NCBI GenBank assembly: GCA_947311845.1
Contig: CAMZMU010000040.1
Location: 58,924,474 to 58,988,473, forward strand
Source of the DNA: Poa pratensis
Lineage: Eukaryota > Streptophyta > Magnoliopsida > Poales > Poaceae
Direction: 5' to 3'
DNA: 64,000 nucleotides
Shown here: one piece after another, positions 33,610-45,240 of the stretch
Position numbering within the stretch: the first letter of the stretch is position 1
Layout: each line of letters starts with the position of its first letter
Notes under the pieces: generated by a model
What the model saw: the letters and a program-made list of their open reading frames with translations, nothing else
Told to the model about the DNA's origin: nothing
Database searches by the model: none
Translations under genes and position numbers: made by a program

Positions 33610-33661
33610 GAATCCTTGTTTTTAATACCTTTACTTTGGCCCATTGTGAAAAATTCCCTGA

Positions 33662-35613
33662 GGCTTTGTTCCGCTGCAATGGATTACATCCCCTAGTGGG
33701 CCCAACCCCTGCGTGGATTGGGTCAGCCCGACTTGTCACCCCAATCCCACTGCCCCGCACCGCACGTTCCCTACTAATCCTTACAATTTAGCGCTGTTCG
33801 GTTAATCCCTGCACAAGCGGCAGGAGACAGCTATAACAAGCATTATAAAGCCAAAACAAGTGGCAGGAGGCAGCACTGCAGCAAGCATCTGCATGCAGCA
33901 AGGAGTAACGTACAAATAGAAAAAAAAAGACAACAACTTTAAATCAAAATAATACTCCCTCCGTTCACAAAAGGATGCAGCAAAGTTTTTCTAAAACTGA
34001 AGCATTCTAATACCACAGTATTTATGTCCCTGGCATAGTAATACTTCAGTTTTGTAAAAACAGGTCCAGAGTTGTTTCTCCAATACTTCAAAAATAGCAC
34101 GTTTTGAGAGATACTAAAGTATTAATACTACATTATTTAGTCACAGCCAAACGCATCAAAGTATTTGAAACTATAGTATTTTGAGAAACTGTAGTATTAT
34201 TGAAATACTTCAAAAATACTTTGATACCAAAGTAGGCCTGAGACATCCTTTTGTGAACGGAGGGAGTATATATTTTTAACATCAACTGGCTGAAACCTGT
34301 TATCAAACACGCTCGGAAAACAAGATAGAAAATGAACTACATTGTGTTACATAGGATTAAACATGAGTATCTCAAATAGCTCTAGTTTATTTTGTCGATT
34401 CGTTCTCACAAAAGTATTGACGCAACAACCAACAAAATCTGAGGAACAAATATGCAATAGAACACAAATTGATCGCCACGGCGCCCTTGTCATTCTTCTT
34501 ATTCTGGAGCTTTCTCGTGTAGAACTCTAGTTCTTTACCCTCCAAGATTAGACCTATAATTTAGAGAGAGAAATGTAAATAGGTGATCAAAGAAAGATCC
34601 TAGTACTTCAGAAGTAATATATATCATTCACACAATTAGGTTATTTGGGAGCTCCTAAAAGAAAGCTTCAGAAGATTGAAAAGACAATGAGACAAAATGA
34701 ACTTTGTGGTATGTAGGCAGTAGGGAGCAGTATTGCTGATTGAAAATAACATGAGACAACATGAACCGTACACCTACAACTACAGGTCAGGACATCATCT
34801 GAAAAGAAAAAGAGTAGTGTTGCCTCCATTCTATGGGCCAGGACATCATCTGGTTCATAAGTTAGAACTGACAATTAACCATACACCTACAGCTAGGTCG
34901 ACAGCAAGGTATCTTCGTGTATGTACACCAAAAGCAAAAGAACATGATATGCTGAGCAGGAACATGATATGGTGGACAAGAGGAAAGTAAAGCCATTGTT
35001 CAAATGCCACATTAAACTATGTGCAGAGTAGTTAAAACATCAGCCAATGCACGAATGGATGTTGTACAAACTCTAAATTCTGCAAAGATCAGTTTGAGAC
35101 TGAAACTCTACACAATATATCTGTCACCCTACAAAAGGCAACTATTGAGAGCAGCTATAGCTAGCACTAAACGGACTGCAGGCATTGCACTTTGCAACGA
35201 GAAAAAATAGTAGTGGTAGTAGTGCAACTTGGACAGGAGACGTTTTAGTGCGCAGGCACATCACAGCAGCCATTTCAATGCCACAACCACAACAAGAATT
35301 TGTCATATACTCTAGGATTCGACGCCACAACCACAACAAGGAAGAAGAGAAATTAGGTCGGGGCAAGAGAGAGTCAGAGAGAGAGAGAGAGATGAGCGTC
35401 TTGTGGATTCGTTCCACGGGATAAGGGGCGAGTTCTATTTCCTCTCGAAATGGACGGGATCGGCGTGGAATTGGGTGGGGTGGAATCCCTCCCGGGTATA
35501 ACTGAACATGTCAAAAGAGAGCACCGGGATTCAAACCCAGTGGGTCTGATCTCGGCTGACCCGCGGGGATTTCGCCCCGATCCCGGACGGGGTGGGTGGA
35601 AACGAACAAAGCC
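33662..35613. mobile_element. Candidate terminal-inverted-repeat element, about 1.95 kb
   Basis: The left end ggctttgttc (33662) has its inverse gaacaaagcc at the right end (35604-35613), and both are directly flanked by TGA (33659-33661 and 35614-35616). A short inverted repeat plus a 3-bp duplication fits a PIF/Harbinger-like element. A complete Stowaway MITE is nested in it. The rest (34270-35600) contains no recognisable gene. With only 10 bases of terminal repeat, chance is possible. Confidence 0.35.
33955..34266. mobile_element. Stowaway-type MITE, 312 bp
   Basis: The termini ctccctccgttcacaaaagg and its inverse ccttttgtgaacggagggag are perfect over 20 bases, and TA flanks both ends (33953-33954, 34267-34268). 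The interior has further inverted segments (aatacttcag, tactttgata). It is long for a Stowaway but otherwise typical. Confidence 0.9.
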
Positions 35614-35867
35614 TGAAGTTGTATCCCGACATGGTAGCTAGAGAGGTGCGAGGGCGAGGGTGTTGGGGCTTCAGCGCCGAGGAGGGAGAGATATGGCGTG
35701 CAGAGGCAAACTCCTATTTCTGTTTTTTTTTCGAGAAATCCCTATTTCTGTTTTTATTAATCGATATCCCAACACAGCTGATCACCAAGTTTTATAGATA
35801 GCTGGCCACCAAGTTTTATAGATAGCTGGCCGCTAACAGAAACCTACCAGGACTTTGATTTTTCCTA

Positions 35868-35983
35868 CTCCTTCCATCTAAAAATAAGTGTCTCAAGTTT
35901 GGCTAAAAGTTGATGTATCTATACATGAAAGATGTCTAGATACATTTGGCAAACTTAAGACACTTATTTTGGGATGGAGTGAG
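35868..35983. mobile_element. Stowaway MITE, 116 bp
   Basis: TA-flanked hairpin: ctccttccatctaaaaataa at the left, ttattttgggatggagtgag at the right, with the inner arms aagtgtctcaagtttggc and gcaaacttaagacactt. The ends have diverged at several positions. Confidence 0.85.
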
Positions 35984-36169
35984 TATTTAACACGGCTTGT
36001 TTCCAAAACTACTCTGGAAATAAATGAAACTAAACAAATCCGAAGGAAGAATAATCTCTAAGATAATCTGAGTTTGTTTATGACTCGATCTTCTGCTATG
36101 CCCCCTTTGGCTTGACCGCTTGACACGATTGGTGTAGTGCTGGCCGCACATGACAAAACTAATCTTCTC

Positions 36170-38100
36170 TTAGATCAGAACTTGCACAAAACGCACACTA
36201 AATTTCACTAAAAAAGAGATTAAACTCGGAAATGCATATTTTTCATGTGTGCTAGAAAACTAGAAGGGATGTAAATACGCATGAGAATTTGGCTTGTTGT
36301 TCGTGCATCTAATATTTGACTTATATATGGGTATTCGACTGAGGAATTCATAATTTACTCTGGACTATTAGTTACATTTTAAATCCGCACTACAAAATTA
36401 ACCTATTTATGTTACTTTAAAAAAAGGAAAAGAATACATCCACTTCTCTATAGGTTGAGAGCTATTACATTGTCTGCTCGTGGTGTATACAAAGTATTTC
36501 TTGCACTGCCTCGGACTCAATGACAGAGCAACACAAGAGCTAAACCGCCAGTCCAGTACTAAGCATTGATGTAACGTCAAGCTCATTTGCTAGCCATGCC
36601 GGAGTTTGGAACATTCTTTTTGCGATTGAAATTGGTCAGAAGGTCGGTTATCCTTATTGTCATCCTGTTTGATGTGTTCGCAAGCTCAGGTAAGGATGTG
36701 CATGTTTCCGGTCAGAAAGTGACGGACAAATTGTGAGATCCTGACTCAGGACTTAATAGGATTGATATAATACTCATATCAACAAGTTGCAACTTTTTTT
36801 CCGGAAACTCATCTGGAAGAAACTCCGAGGTTAAGCGTGCTTGGCCTGGAGCACTCCAACGATGGGTGACCGACCGGGAACTCGTTCCCGGGTGCGGGTG
36901 GGCCAGGGTGTTACACAAATGTTTCTTGCAGTCCGGGGCAATTATAGATCATGCATGTCAGCTTGAAGTTGTAGAACTTGTCACAAAACTCCCCATTCCT
37001 TCCAAGCCTAGGCAACTCATACATACATCACGCACATTCTGGTCTTTGGATACATGGACGATATCCATTAATCATTGATAGAGGAACTGGAGCAGAGAGA
37101 CTGAAGAGACTGGTATTTATCGAACTAGAATTGGCGACATCAAATGTGTGTGCCCCCATAGTCAAAAAAAAAAAAGTGTGTGCCCCGCTGGCCCACCACA
37201 TGGCATGGCTTGTGTAATCTTTTACTGTTTTAGCACATGCGGTCCTCTTATCTAGTCAGCTTTGATTTGCTATCTTCACATTTATGAATGGTAAACCGTA
37301 CATTTTTGCTTGGTCGTAGACTCTCATCGATCACACGGCTCCCAAACATAACCATGCATGTTGCATATAATGGACACATGATGGCTAGCCTGAAAGTTTA
37401 CTTAAGCCTACAAATACTCTACTGTATCCTGTTGTGATGTGTTGCCGGGAGATGATGGTGTTATAGCTAATACACCCAAACCCTGGTTCCAAGTCCTTGT
37501 TTCATTATGGATGCATGTCTTACAAAAAAGTAAAGTACTTCTCTATCCAAATAGGTTAGAACTTGCACAAACACACACAAGATTTCAATCAAAAAGAGAA
37601 GATGCTACAGGATCACACATAAACTTGGAAAAGCATATTGTTTTCATTTTCATGAAAAGACTGGAAGAGATGTAATTAATATGCTAACAAGCTTGTTGTT
37701 TAAGCATCTGAGAGTAAACTTCTATATGGACCCAATCCAACCGAGGACTCCACTTTTTACTCTGGCCTATTAGTTATTCTGAACAAAGGACATACATCGT
37801 CTTCTCTATAAGTAGAGTTATTATATTCTCGATTTGTGGTATTCATAGAAGTATTTCCTGCAATGCCTTGGCATCGATGGCCTGGTCCATACGGAGAGCA
37901 ATAAAAGAGCTAAGCTGCCAGTCCAGCCCTAAACATGGATTGCCCCGATCATAGCCACCACATCATCAACCTTGTAGGTGTAGCAACAAATGTCGCCATT
38001 AAGGTGGATTTGGATAGATTGATGTATTCGTTTTGTCAGACTTTATTGAATAATATAATAGAAAAATCGTGTGCATGTTTTTTATGCAGAAGCCGGAGGT
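36170..38100 (-). pseudogene. Family B copy 7 and a duplicated outer module
   Basis: The promoter-like block (minus strand, cgataaatacc at about 37112-37122), the ttccaagcctagg segment near 36997 and the tail with attgtcatcctgtttgatgtg (36657) match other copies. An outer segment with acttgcacaaa, tttcact/tttcaat, acttggaaa/actcggaaa and agctaa(a/g)c(c/t)gccagtcca occurs twice, at about 36180-36570 and 37560-37930. This shows another local duplication. The unit is interrupted by a solo LTR at 36732-36915. Confidence 0.4.
36732..36915 (+). mobile_element. Solo LTR of a Cassandra-like TRIM with 5S rRNA-derived sequence
   Basis: The block begins TGTGAGATCC, ends GTGTTACA and is flanked by CAAAT on both sides (36727-36731, 36916-36920), as expected for an LTR with a 5-bp duplication. 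Inside it are aactccgaggttaagcgtgc followed by ttgg (36821-36844) and gatgggtgacc (36861-36871). These are the internal pol III promoter region and late part of plant 5S rRNA. Cassandra retrotransposons are known to carry such sequence in their LTRs. At 184 bp it is shorter than usual. No internal region or second LTR is present, so it is probably a recombination-derived solo LTR. Confidence 0.85.
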
Positions 38101-38166
38101 TTCAACCTTCTTTTCAAAAAGTATAAAGATATTTCAGGATAAAATATTTTTTACTCCTTCATATTT

Positions 38167-38441
38167 TTTTAGAACCATGCAGAAAAACTGCATGTAATAT
38201 ATTAAGATAGGGAGAAAATGCCATACAGACTAAACTACAAGACCGCCACCAAGCTGTTACAGAATAGCCATGACAAAAACCAGTACAAACTACTACCGAC
38301 AAGCTAAACGACCTTCGACCTGACGAGAACAGCCGCAGCCGAAGGAAAGCTTTGAAAAGCAGAAAGATAGAGGGCGCCAAAACTACCTGATGCTAAAACG
38401 AGGCACCTAACTATCTCACTAGCCCATCATCCTGAAGGAAA
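38167..38441 (-). mobile_element. LINE 3' fragment, 275 bp
   Basis: Imperfect direct repeats tttactcc(tt/ga)catattt lie at 38150-38166 and 38442-38458. Read on the minus strand, the fragment ends cttaatatattacatgcag, then a short A-rich tail, like a LINE 3' UTR. It is strongly 5'-truncated and non-coding. Confidence 0.6.
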
Positions 38442-38560
38442 TTTACTCCGACATATTTATATTGCACAATATATTAACTTTAATTTTCGAAAATCCAAAT
38501 TCTATTGTACTGTTCAGCTACAACGTTTAAAGATTATATACTTTTGAGTTTGGGAGAAAT

Positions 38561-39927
38561 GGTCTGACGAGAAAAAACGTTTGGCCCCGCGTCGTCCACC
38601 TCGGGTGACACGGGAGGCGAACCCTAGCGCCGCCACTCCTCTTCCCCCGTTCGAGCTTCTCCCTCGCCGCCGCCGGCGGCCGTGGCCGGGCTTTGCTCGC
38701 GCGGCGGCGGCGACGGCGGGGCTTCTCCTCGCGCCTAGCTTCGTCAAGCCGGAGACCCCACGGCGCTGTAGGATTCGGATCCGGCCGCGGTTGACCTGCT
38801 GGCCGGCGATTTCGTCGGGCCTCGAGGCGGTGGCTCCCCTGAGCGAGGTGGGTGGTCTCTCGTCGCCGAGCTTGAGGTTAGGGTAGGGGCCCTGGGCCTG
38901 CTCGTGCTGGCCATGGCCACCACCGTCTGCTCGTGGATCTGGAGTTGGTGCTCCACCATGGGGTTTGTTGCTGCTGCCGACGGGCCAGATCGAAGCCACG
39001 GTGTCACGCGGTCGCGGTGGTCATTGTTTGCCTCCGGTAGCTGTTGTGGCTATTTTCGCTTGATTGGCTTGGATGTGCGTGGAGGTTGGATGCCGGGGCG
39101 GCGGCCCCGGGCGATGGTAGTCGCGACGCCGAGGCGGGGGTCGTGGCTTTGGTGCTGTCTGGTGTTCATGGCCACGAGGGCGGCGTGAAGGCTGGCGAGT
39201 GGTGACGGTGGATGTGGTTCGGTAGCCATCTCGGCAGCTGGCCACACTCGGTGTTGGAGGCGGTGTGTATGTCGGGGTGAAAATCTGTCAAGATTTGTCT
39301 TGGCCGACGGCGGCGACGCCTGTGGGGCCGTTACCTTCTTGAAGGCGACGTCGCGACTATCCTGCTCTCCCCCGATGCTCTGGGTGAAAACCTTAGGTCG
39401 TTGACCGGGCGACGGCGGAACTGCGGTGCTGCTTCCTTCCTGAAGGCGTCGCCTTCTGGAGTCCATGGTTTGCCTCTCTTCCGGTGGTGGTTTGGTGGCG
39501 GTGATGGTGGTTTGTCGAAGTTGGAGTGTGCTTTTTGGTTGTGCCCATCTCAGCGGGATGCAGCGTCCGTTTGTGCGATGGCTTGAGTTCTAGGGTGAGC
39601 TCTAGCCCACCGACGCCGGTGTTTCTTGTCGGCCTGGGATTGGGGTCCCTTTGGCGACAGAAACTGGACCGGGCGGCGCTGCCCTATCAGTCTGGTTGTG
39701 CTCCACCTCATTGGCGTCTTCACCTCTTCAAGTTGTCTGATCCTGCCCCTTATTGCTCCCGACCCAGCTTGCTTGTAGTTCTGCTATCACTGGTTTAGTT
39801 GTATAAGCCTTTGGCTTCTTCTTTTGTTTGTGTGTGTGTGGAGGTGTTTGTAAACTGGTTCAACACTTTGTATCTTCCGCCATTGGCGTCATTAATTTAA
39901 CGCTAGGCTACGGCCTTACTTCTAAAA
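38561..39927 (+). mobile_element. LINE-like retroposon (1.37 kb) without reverse transcriptase
   Basis: Perfect agtttgggagaaat repeats flank the insert (38547-38560 and 39928-39941). The 3' end is a short A-rich ttctaaaa at 39920-39927. The 5' end is GC-rich with a ggcgaaccctagcgccgcc phrase like the 5' end of the element at 24799-26182. Size, layout and absence of reverse transcriptase match that element. Frames such as 38581-38886 and 39401-39586 show no known domain. Confidence 0.8.
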
Positions 39928-40084
39928 AGTTTGGGAGAAATAAAACAGCGAGTTTCAAAAAATGTGGGGTCTAGTTTTGAGTAGTGAATTTTTTGCTCTA
40001 ATTGTTTACAATGTGTAGAACCTTCTCTCTTTTTACATCTCAAATAAAATAATATATGGATTTAAAACTTTGTAGTTAATAGAA

Positions 40085-41130
40085 ACATTAAAACTCGCCT
40101 ACCGCCCTGGGCATTTATCTCGTGAGCACATACTGACACACATAATGAGCATTCCATGTCTCCCACAACCGTAACCTTTTTGTGTGAATATGGCCGTATG
40201 GCGTATGCTTATAAATAGTACTCCACTAACAAACTGGATAACATATCCCAGCGCAACAAAAAAAGAGAAAAAAACTGGATATCATATTAGATAGGCGGCA
40301 ACTACATAAAAACATGGGAGAGGGACCAGATAGATGTAAGCACACATGAGAATAGGAGACATCGGGATGGTGGAGAATCGCCGTAACCAAGAAGGTTGGA
40401 GTTCCACGCTGTGGCAGTGCATGGTGAGATGGAGTGGGCATTGCTACAGCAGGGACCGTGTTTCGCAACAGAGATCGAGGACCTCAGGGAAGCGATATCT
40501 GACTTCGTTGGCTGCAGCGCCTACATTGGGAAGCTTCTACCAGATATGCTGCCCGGCGCGTTGCACAACCTTAACGGCGTCGACGGCTACATGGGCCTCT
40601 TGGAAAGCTACTGCGCCGTTCCAACTCGCTCTACAACCAATAATGTTTCATCGCCATGTTCACTAGCGTCGCCGAACAGGGAGGCGTTGGGCGTGTCAGG
40701 GAGGATCGTTGTGGAAGGGGACGTCGATGTCAATAATATTGTTAGCAACCAGCCCAACATAGTTCTCCTTGTAGGCAACGTCAGCTAGGCCAATTTTCAG
40801 AACAATATGGACATCTTGATCGGAACGCTTCCTTGGTAATCTTGATAGTGCAATTGACCGTGTTGTTCAACTTTCCGAACGCATCTACCATGGACAGTGC
40901 TGCCAGGGACTGCAGGGGTTGGCGTATCGAAAGGACTGAACACTTACTGGTCAGAAATCTGTATGTGCTCCACAACTGTGGAGAAGTCGATGCCAGCGCA
41001 GGTGAAGTAATCTGGGGTAATTCGCGAAACTACAGATTACTTTGTGTTCCATACTTCCATTGCAACCACACGCAGCTGGTTCTCCGTCTCCTAGGAATTG
41101 AGACCGTATGTTTTCGTGCCATAGGCTCTT
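40085..41130 (+). pseudogene. Family A copy 1: unknown gene with promoter and 130-codon frame
   Basis: A conserved upstream block (catactgacacacataatgag at about 40127) precedes a TATA box, tataaata, at 40210-40217. A leader shared with all copies follows (aggcggcaactacat, gagacatcgggatgg, agaatcgcc). The open frame 40396-40788 contains MEWALLQQGP, TEIEDLREAISD, ALHNLNGVDG and SNQPNIVLL. The first three blocks match minus-strand copies 4-6 (EWALLRQ, TEIRDL, YNLNGVD). The last matches copy 3 (SNQLNIVLLGD). Compared with copies 4 and 6, the middle of the leader (aaatttccgcagattc...) is missing. I recognise no family. The distribution of matches suggests a real, formerly coding gene. Confidence 0.5.
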
Positions 41131-41749
41131 ATCAGTGCACTTAAGGCTCTCAAATGGTTGTAATAGGCTGACAGTGTACTCGTATGACTAGTCTCCTGTA
41201 TGCTGTTGTGCGGAGTTGCTCAGAGGCGTCTCCTGTATTGCCTTTATTTTCACCCATTGTGAAAAATTCCCCACCCTCCCGTAGAAGTTTGGTTCTTGTA
41301 GATCTGGTGGTCCGTTTATTGGACAATGACTACTAGATACTGTGGTCCGTGATGTGGGTGTCGAGGACGGAGCCTACTTCCATGGTCAGTTCGTCTGAAT
41401 TTGGTTTGAAGCATATATATCTGAAACATAAATACATCATAGAACTTTATTTAGAAATTTAAGATTTTTCAGATACCACCCAAATATATGTGGAAATCAG
41501 GAGCTTCCTAGGATTTTTGGTTTCACTTGGGTGTCTATTCGTCGACCGCAGCTGGCTGCTCGCTTACTCATGCTAGTGTACCTTGTAATTGTCAAGGAGT
41601 CATGGCTCATGCCTGTCAAGAAAGCCAGAAAAACATGTGAAGGTGGCGTACCTTATCTTTTTCAGATATTAGCCCCACTAAATAACCCAAAACTAACCTA
41701 CCATATATACATATATGGGTAGTACTACTAGTATGTGATATCATATTTG

Positions 41750-42330
41750 TTTCACTGATTGCACAAGGTCAAAGTATGCCTCGCCTATCGCCATGGGCAT
41801 TCATCCTGCATGTGAACATATACTGACATACATAATGAGCACTCTATGGCTCCAACAACTGTCAGCCTTATGTGTGAATAACACTTTTCACCTATAAATA
41901 GTACTCCATTCACAAACTGGGTAAAATATAAGATAGACGGCCCGTCAAAAAAATATGAGATAGACGGAGACTACATGAATATGGGAGTGGGACAGAGAGA
42001 TGGAAAGCACACATGAGAATCGGAGACATCGGGATGGTAGAGAATCGCCTTACTCAAGAACGCTGGAGTTTTTGCCCTGAAAGTTTTTTTGTAGATTCCG
42101 TTATACACACCTCATTGTGCTAATGAACTGTCAATATGGACGTTTGGTTGAAGCTCAGTGCAAATACAACGCACGGCGCTCGGCTCCTTATCTCTGTTGC
42201 CTCCCCCACCTCTCTCGTCTGCTTGCCTCGGCTCCTTACGTTCTATGTTCTCTCCCACGTAAACTTGGCTTCTCCTGTTATACCTGTTTATTGTGTCTCT
42301 CTCGCATGATGTAGTCAATTCTGATACAAT
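41750..42330 (+). pseudogene. Family A copy 2, promoter and leader only
   Basis: The upstream block (catactgacatacataatgag, about 41817-41840), the TATA box at 41893-41900 and the leader up to ctggagtttttgccctgaaa (about 42060) match the other copies. After about 42130 the sequence diverges and no EWALL-type coding part follows, so the copy is truncated or fused to other DNA. Confidence 0.5.
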
Positions 42331-42395
42331 CAGAAGTTTAATAGTGAAATTGAAGGCAGGGGCCTCCCCTCCTGAATTGAAGTTTAATAGATAGA

Positions 42396-42945
42396 CTTTT
42401 TTTTAGAAAGGGGGGCAAAAACTTTGCCCCATCTATTAATTAAGGAGAGTACAAGGAAATTAAAAGTTATAGTTCACAACGGCCACTACTCTCGCGGCTA
42501 AAATGATCTCAAGCATTTCGCACCCCGCGGTAGCCCAAAGATAGGCCTCCCGCTTAATACTCTCTAAGACTATCGGCGGCGGCGCATGCTTATTACGAAA
42601 GACCTGCGCATTTCGTTCATTCCAAATTTCTGAAGAGGTGAGCAAGGTGAGGGACGCCATGGCTTTCCGGTTGGGGGTGGAGTTGTCCGACATTTGGAGC
42701 CACCATTCCTCGAGGGTGAGCGAGTGCCAAGTTGGGAGTCAAGGGTGTGGAGACCGAGCCAACTCTTGAGCAGCCCCATAGATGCATGGTGTATCGACAA
42801 TCGACAAGGAGATGCTTGACCGTCTCCGGTGCTCTCTTGCAAAGAGGGCAAGGACCACAATTTGGCCACCCTCTCTTCTCCAAACGAACCGCCGTCCAAA
42901 GCCTATTTTGGAGAGCAAGACCTGCAATAAACTGAAACATTGGAA
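42396..42945 (-). mobile_element. LINE 3' fragment with zf-RVT coding, inserted upstream of family A copy 3
   Basis: A T run at 42396-42403 (the poly(A) end) is followed by a minus-strand LINE 3' UTR. A zf-RVT-like part comes next (LQNRLWTAVRLEKRGW, CPLCKRAPETVKHLLVDC near 42800-42900) and an EIWNERNAQVFRNK segment near 42570-42630. The right boundary is estimated from where similarity to the other family A upstream regions resumes (aactcgcctac, about 42953). I could not find a clear target duplication. Confidence 0.7.
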
Positions 42946-43770
42946 CTCGCCTACTGTCATGAACATCCATCCTGTCAACACATGCTACATGGCTCCAACC
43001 ATCTTTACCCTTGAGTGTGAATAACATTTTTCCTTTATAAATAGTACTCCATCATTCACGAACTGGGTAACATATCAGATAGGCGGCAACTACATGAACA
43101 TGGGACAGGGACCAGAGATGTAAAACACACATGAGAATCTGGGAAATCGGGATGGCAGAGTATCGCCGTATCGGAGAAGGCAGGAGTTTAGGCCCTGAAA
43201 GTTTTTCGTAGATTTGTCAATACACACCTCGTTGTGCTAATGAACTAGCGATATGCAAGTTTGGTTGAAGTTCAGTGAAACAACGTCGCACAACACTCGG
43301 CTCCTTATCTCTGCTTCCTCCTCCACCTCTGTCGTCTTTCGCCACCGCCGCCGATCCCCGTGCCCAATGCCGCTTCCTCCCTGAGCGTTCACCTCCTCCT
43401 TCCACGTGGTCCCTCCGCCTCCTCTATCGTCCGACACAGGGAGGTGTTGGGCGCGTCGGGCAGCATTGTCGTGGAATGGGACACCGACAGCCAATCACAT
43501 AGTGAGCAACCAGTTGAACATAGTTCTCCTAGGAGACGTCAGCTATGCCAATTTTCAGAACAGTGTGCGCAGCTTGTTCAGAAAGCTTTCTTCAAGATAT
43601 CAATTTGGTAATCTTGATACTGAAATGGACCGCGCTGTTCATCTTTCAAAATGTATGTACGTTGGACAATGCTGCCAGGGAATGCAGTCAGAAATCTGTA
43701 TGCGCTCCTGAACTGGGGAGGAAACCATGAGAGTTCAGCTGAAGTAATCTGGGGGTAGTTCGGGCCCCCA
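42946..43770 (+). pseudogene. Family A copy 3
   Basis: The TATA box at 43036-43043 and the shared leader are present. The middle part has been replaced by a pyrimidine-rich stretch (43290-43430, also begun in copy 2 as cacggcgctcggctcc). The end matches copy 1: SNQLNIVLLGDVSYANFQN and the downstream LDTEMDRAVHLSK segment at 43500-43700. It has a 101-codon frame (43406-43711) but not the EWALL core. The downstream gaagtaatctgggg is shared with copy 1. Confidence 0.5.
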
Positions 43771-43774
43771 AAAA

Positions 43775-45240
43775 AGGTGTTGTTGCTAAATGTCGAGCTG
43801 TTCTTTTCAAGATTTTATCTTGGACGATGATCTTTGCTCCTTCGGATGCGATGTTAGATAGAAATCCCTGAGGTTTCCCTTGTAGCTACTACACACGTCG
43901 GGTTTCATGGGCCGCGGTGGAGTTGTGGTGCTGGCCTCTTCGCCAACTTTATTTCTCTGATTGCTTAATACTCCCTCCGTATCAAAATATAAGACTTTCT
44001 AGTTTTTTTTGATACAGAGGGAGTACAAAGAACACGCAGACCTCCTGCGTGTCCTCGAACAAAAAAAAAGTAATACTAAAAGTGATAATAAACAGTTATT
44101 CTTATCAAAAATATAATTGCACAATGTGTTTTTGTGTGTTGACATCCATACTGAGGCAGTATCATGGATACGATTGTCTAACCTTGGTCCTATATTTGTC
44201 TATGTTATATGATAGAACCAGATCAATACATTATCATTCTGTGACATCATCGTTAGGCTCTAGAGAATTACCTGTAGCTATTGTACTCCCCTTGCCGTCA
44301 TGAGGTTCTCGCGTAATTTTCCACTCTTTCCTGCTCATGCGTCCTCTTTGTACTAATCTTGGGGTACATGACATGCTGTACAATCGAGGTGGAGAAAAAG
44401 TACAAATATCAGAAGACATAAATACAAATTGCACTAATAATCCCATCTCATACGCACGATGTGCTGCGAGGCTAGGCCTCGGCCCATACCCCGATGGGGC
44501 TACTCACACATCGCGATTAGATCAAAACAGTGTACATTGCAAAAGAAAGTAATTTAAGATTAATGATTGTTAGTCTTACAATATTTCCAATTGCGAATGA
44601 GTCGAGAGTACAAGTGTTATGGATAATGGAGATGAATAATAATTGATATATTTACATGTCGTCAATCATGAACGACTGATAATCAAGAGTAGTTTGAGGG
44701 AGAGGCCGCACGCTGCACCATTGCTTCATCACACATGTCCCCTCGTTGTTTCATGTCCTCTTATCCTCCCCTCCACCTCCTTCCCCTCTCCTCGCCGCTC
44801 AAATATTCTCATTCGCAAGAAGAAAAAAAATACGACGTCTAATACTTGTGGAAGAAACGAAAATCTATGGTCATGTCTCGCATACATTTCCACTATTAAC
44901 GGTCTCCCACATCATATATATTTGTTACAAATGCATGCGCCATTGCATGAGCATTTTCCACAAGACAAAATGCTCGTTATCAGGACTTCCTCCCAGAAAG
45001 TGACGTGAACATATAACCGCATCGGGTAGCGCGTACAATTTTGCAGTACACGATCTCCAGCGCGCGGCTCGATCGGTCAAACAAAGCAAACAATGGAATA
45101 GTCCAAGTGTGCATGCTCCTACTGCCGGAGCCATGCGTGCGTACGTTACATTAACGTGTGAAATTTTGAAAACTTCGGGCGAAATCCAAATCCCTGCGTA
45201 CGTTACATTCACGTGAGCCACTCACACGGGTACGTTATCT
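43775..45240. other. Upstream region of PR-1, no other gene recognised
   Basis: Apart from the mini-MITE, no gene is seen. Frames at 44643-45008 and 44746-45003 are unsupported. The region separates the right-pointing family A copies from the PR-1 promoter. Confidence 0.4.
43971..44023. mobile_element. Minimal Stowaway MITE derivative, 53 bp
   Basis: The element has TA-flanked termini, ctccctccgtatcaaaat and its inverse tgatacagagggag, with almost nothing between them. It is a deletion derivative that still has both ends. Confidence 0.8.

Noticed and set aside
36800..36880. A 5S rRNA gene
   Set aside because: Only part of 5S is present, with changes, and it is enclosed by TG...CA and a 5-bp duplication, so it belongs to an LTR.
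39600..39927. A host gene 3' end in the + strand GC-rich region at 38.6-39.9 kb
   Set aside because: The 14-bp target duplication at both borders and the lack of splice structure show that the whole block is a retroposed element.
42117..42314. 65-codon frame next to family A copy 2
   Set aside because: The pyrimidine-rich segment is shared in part with copy 3 in a different frame, so coding is not supported.
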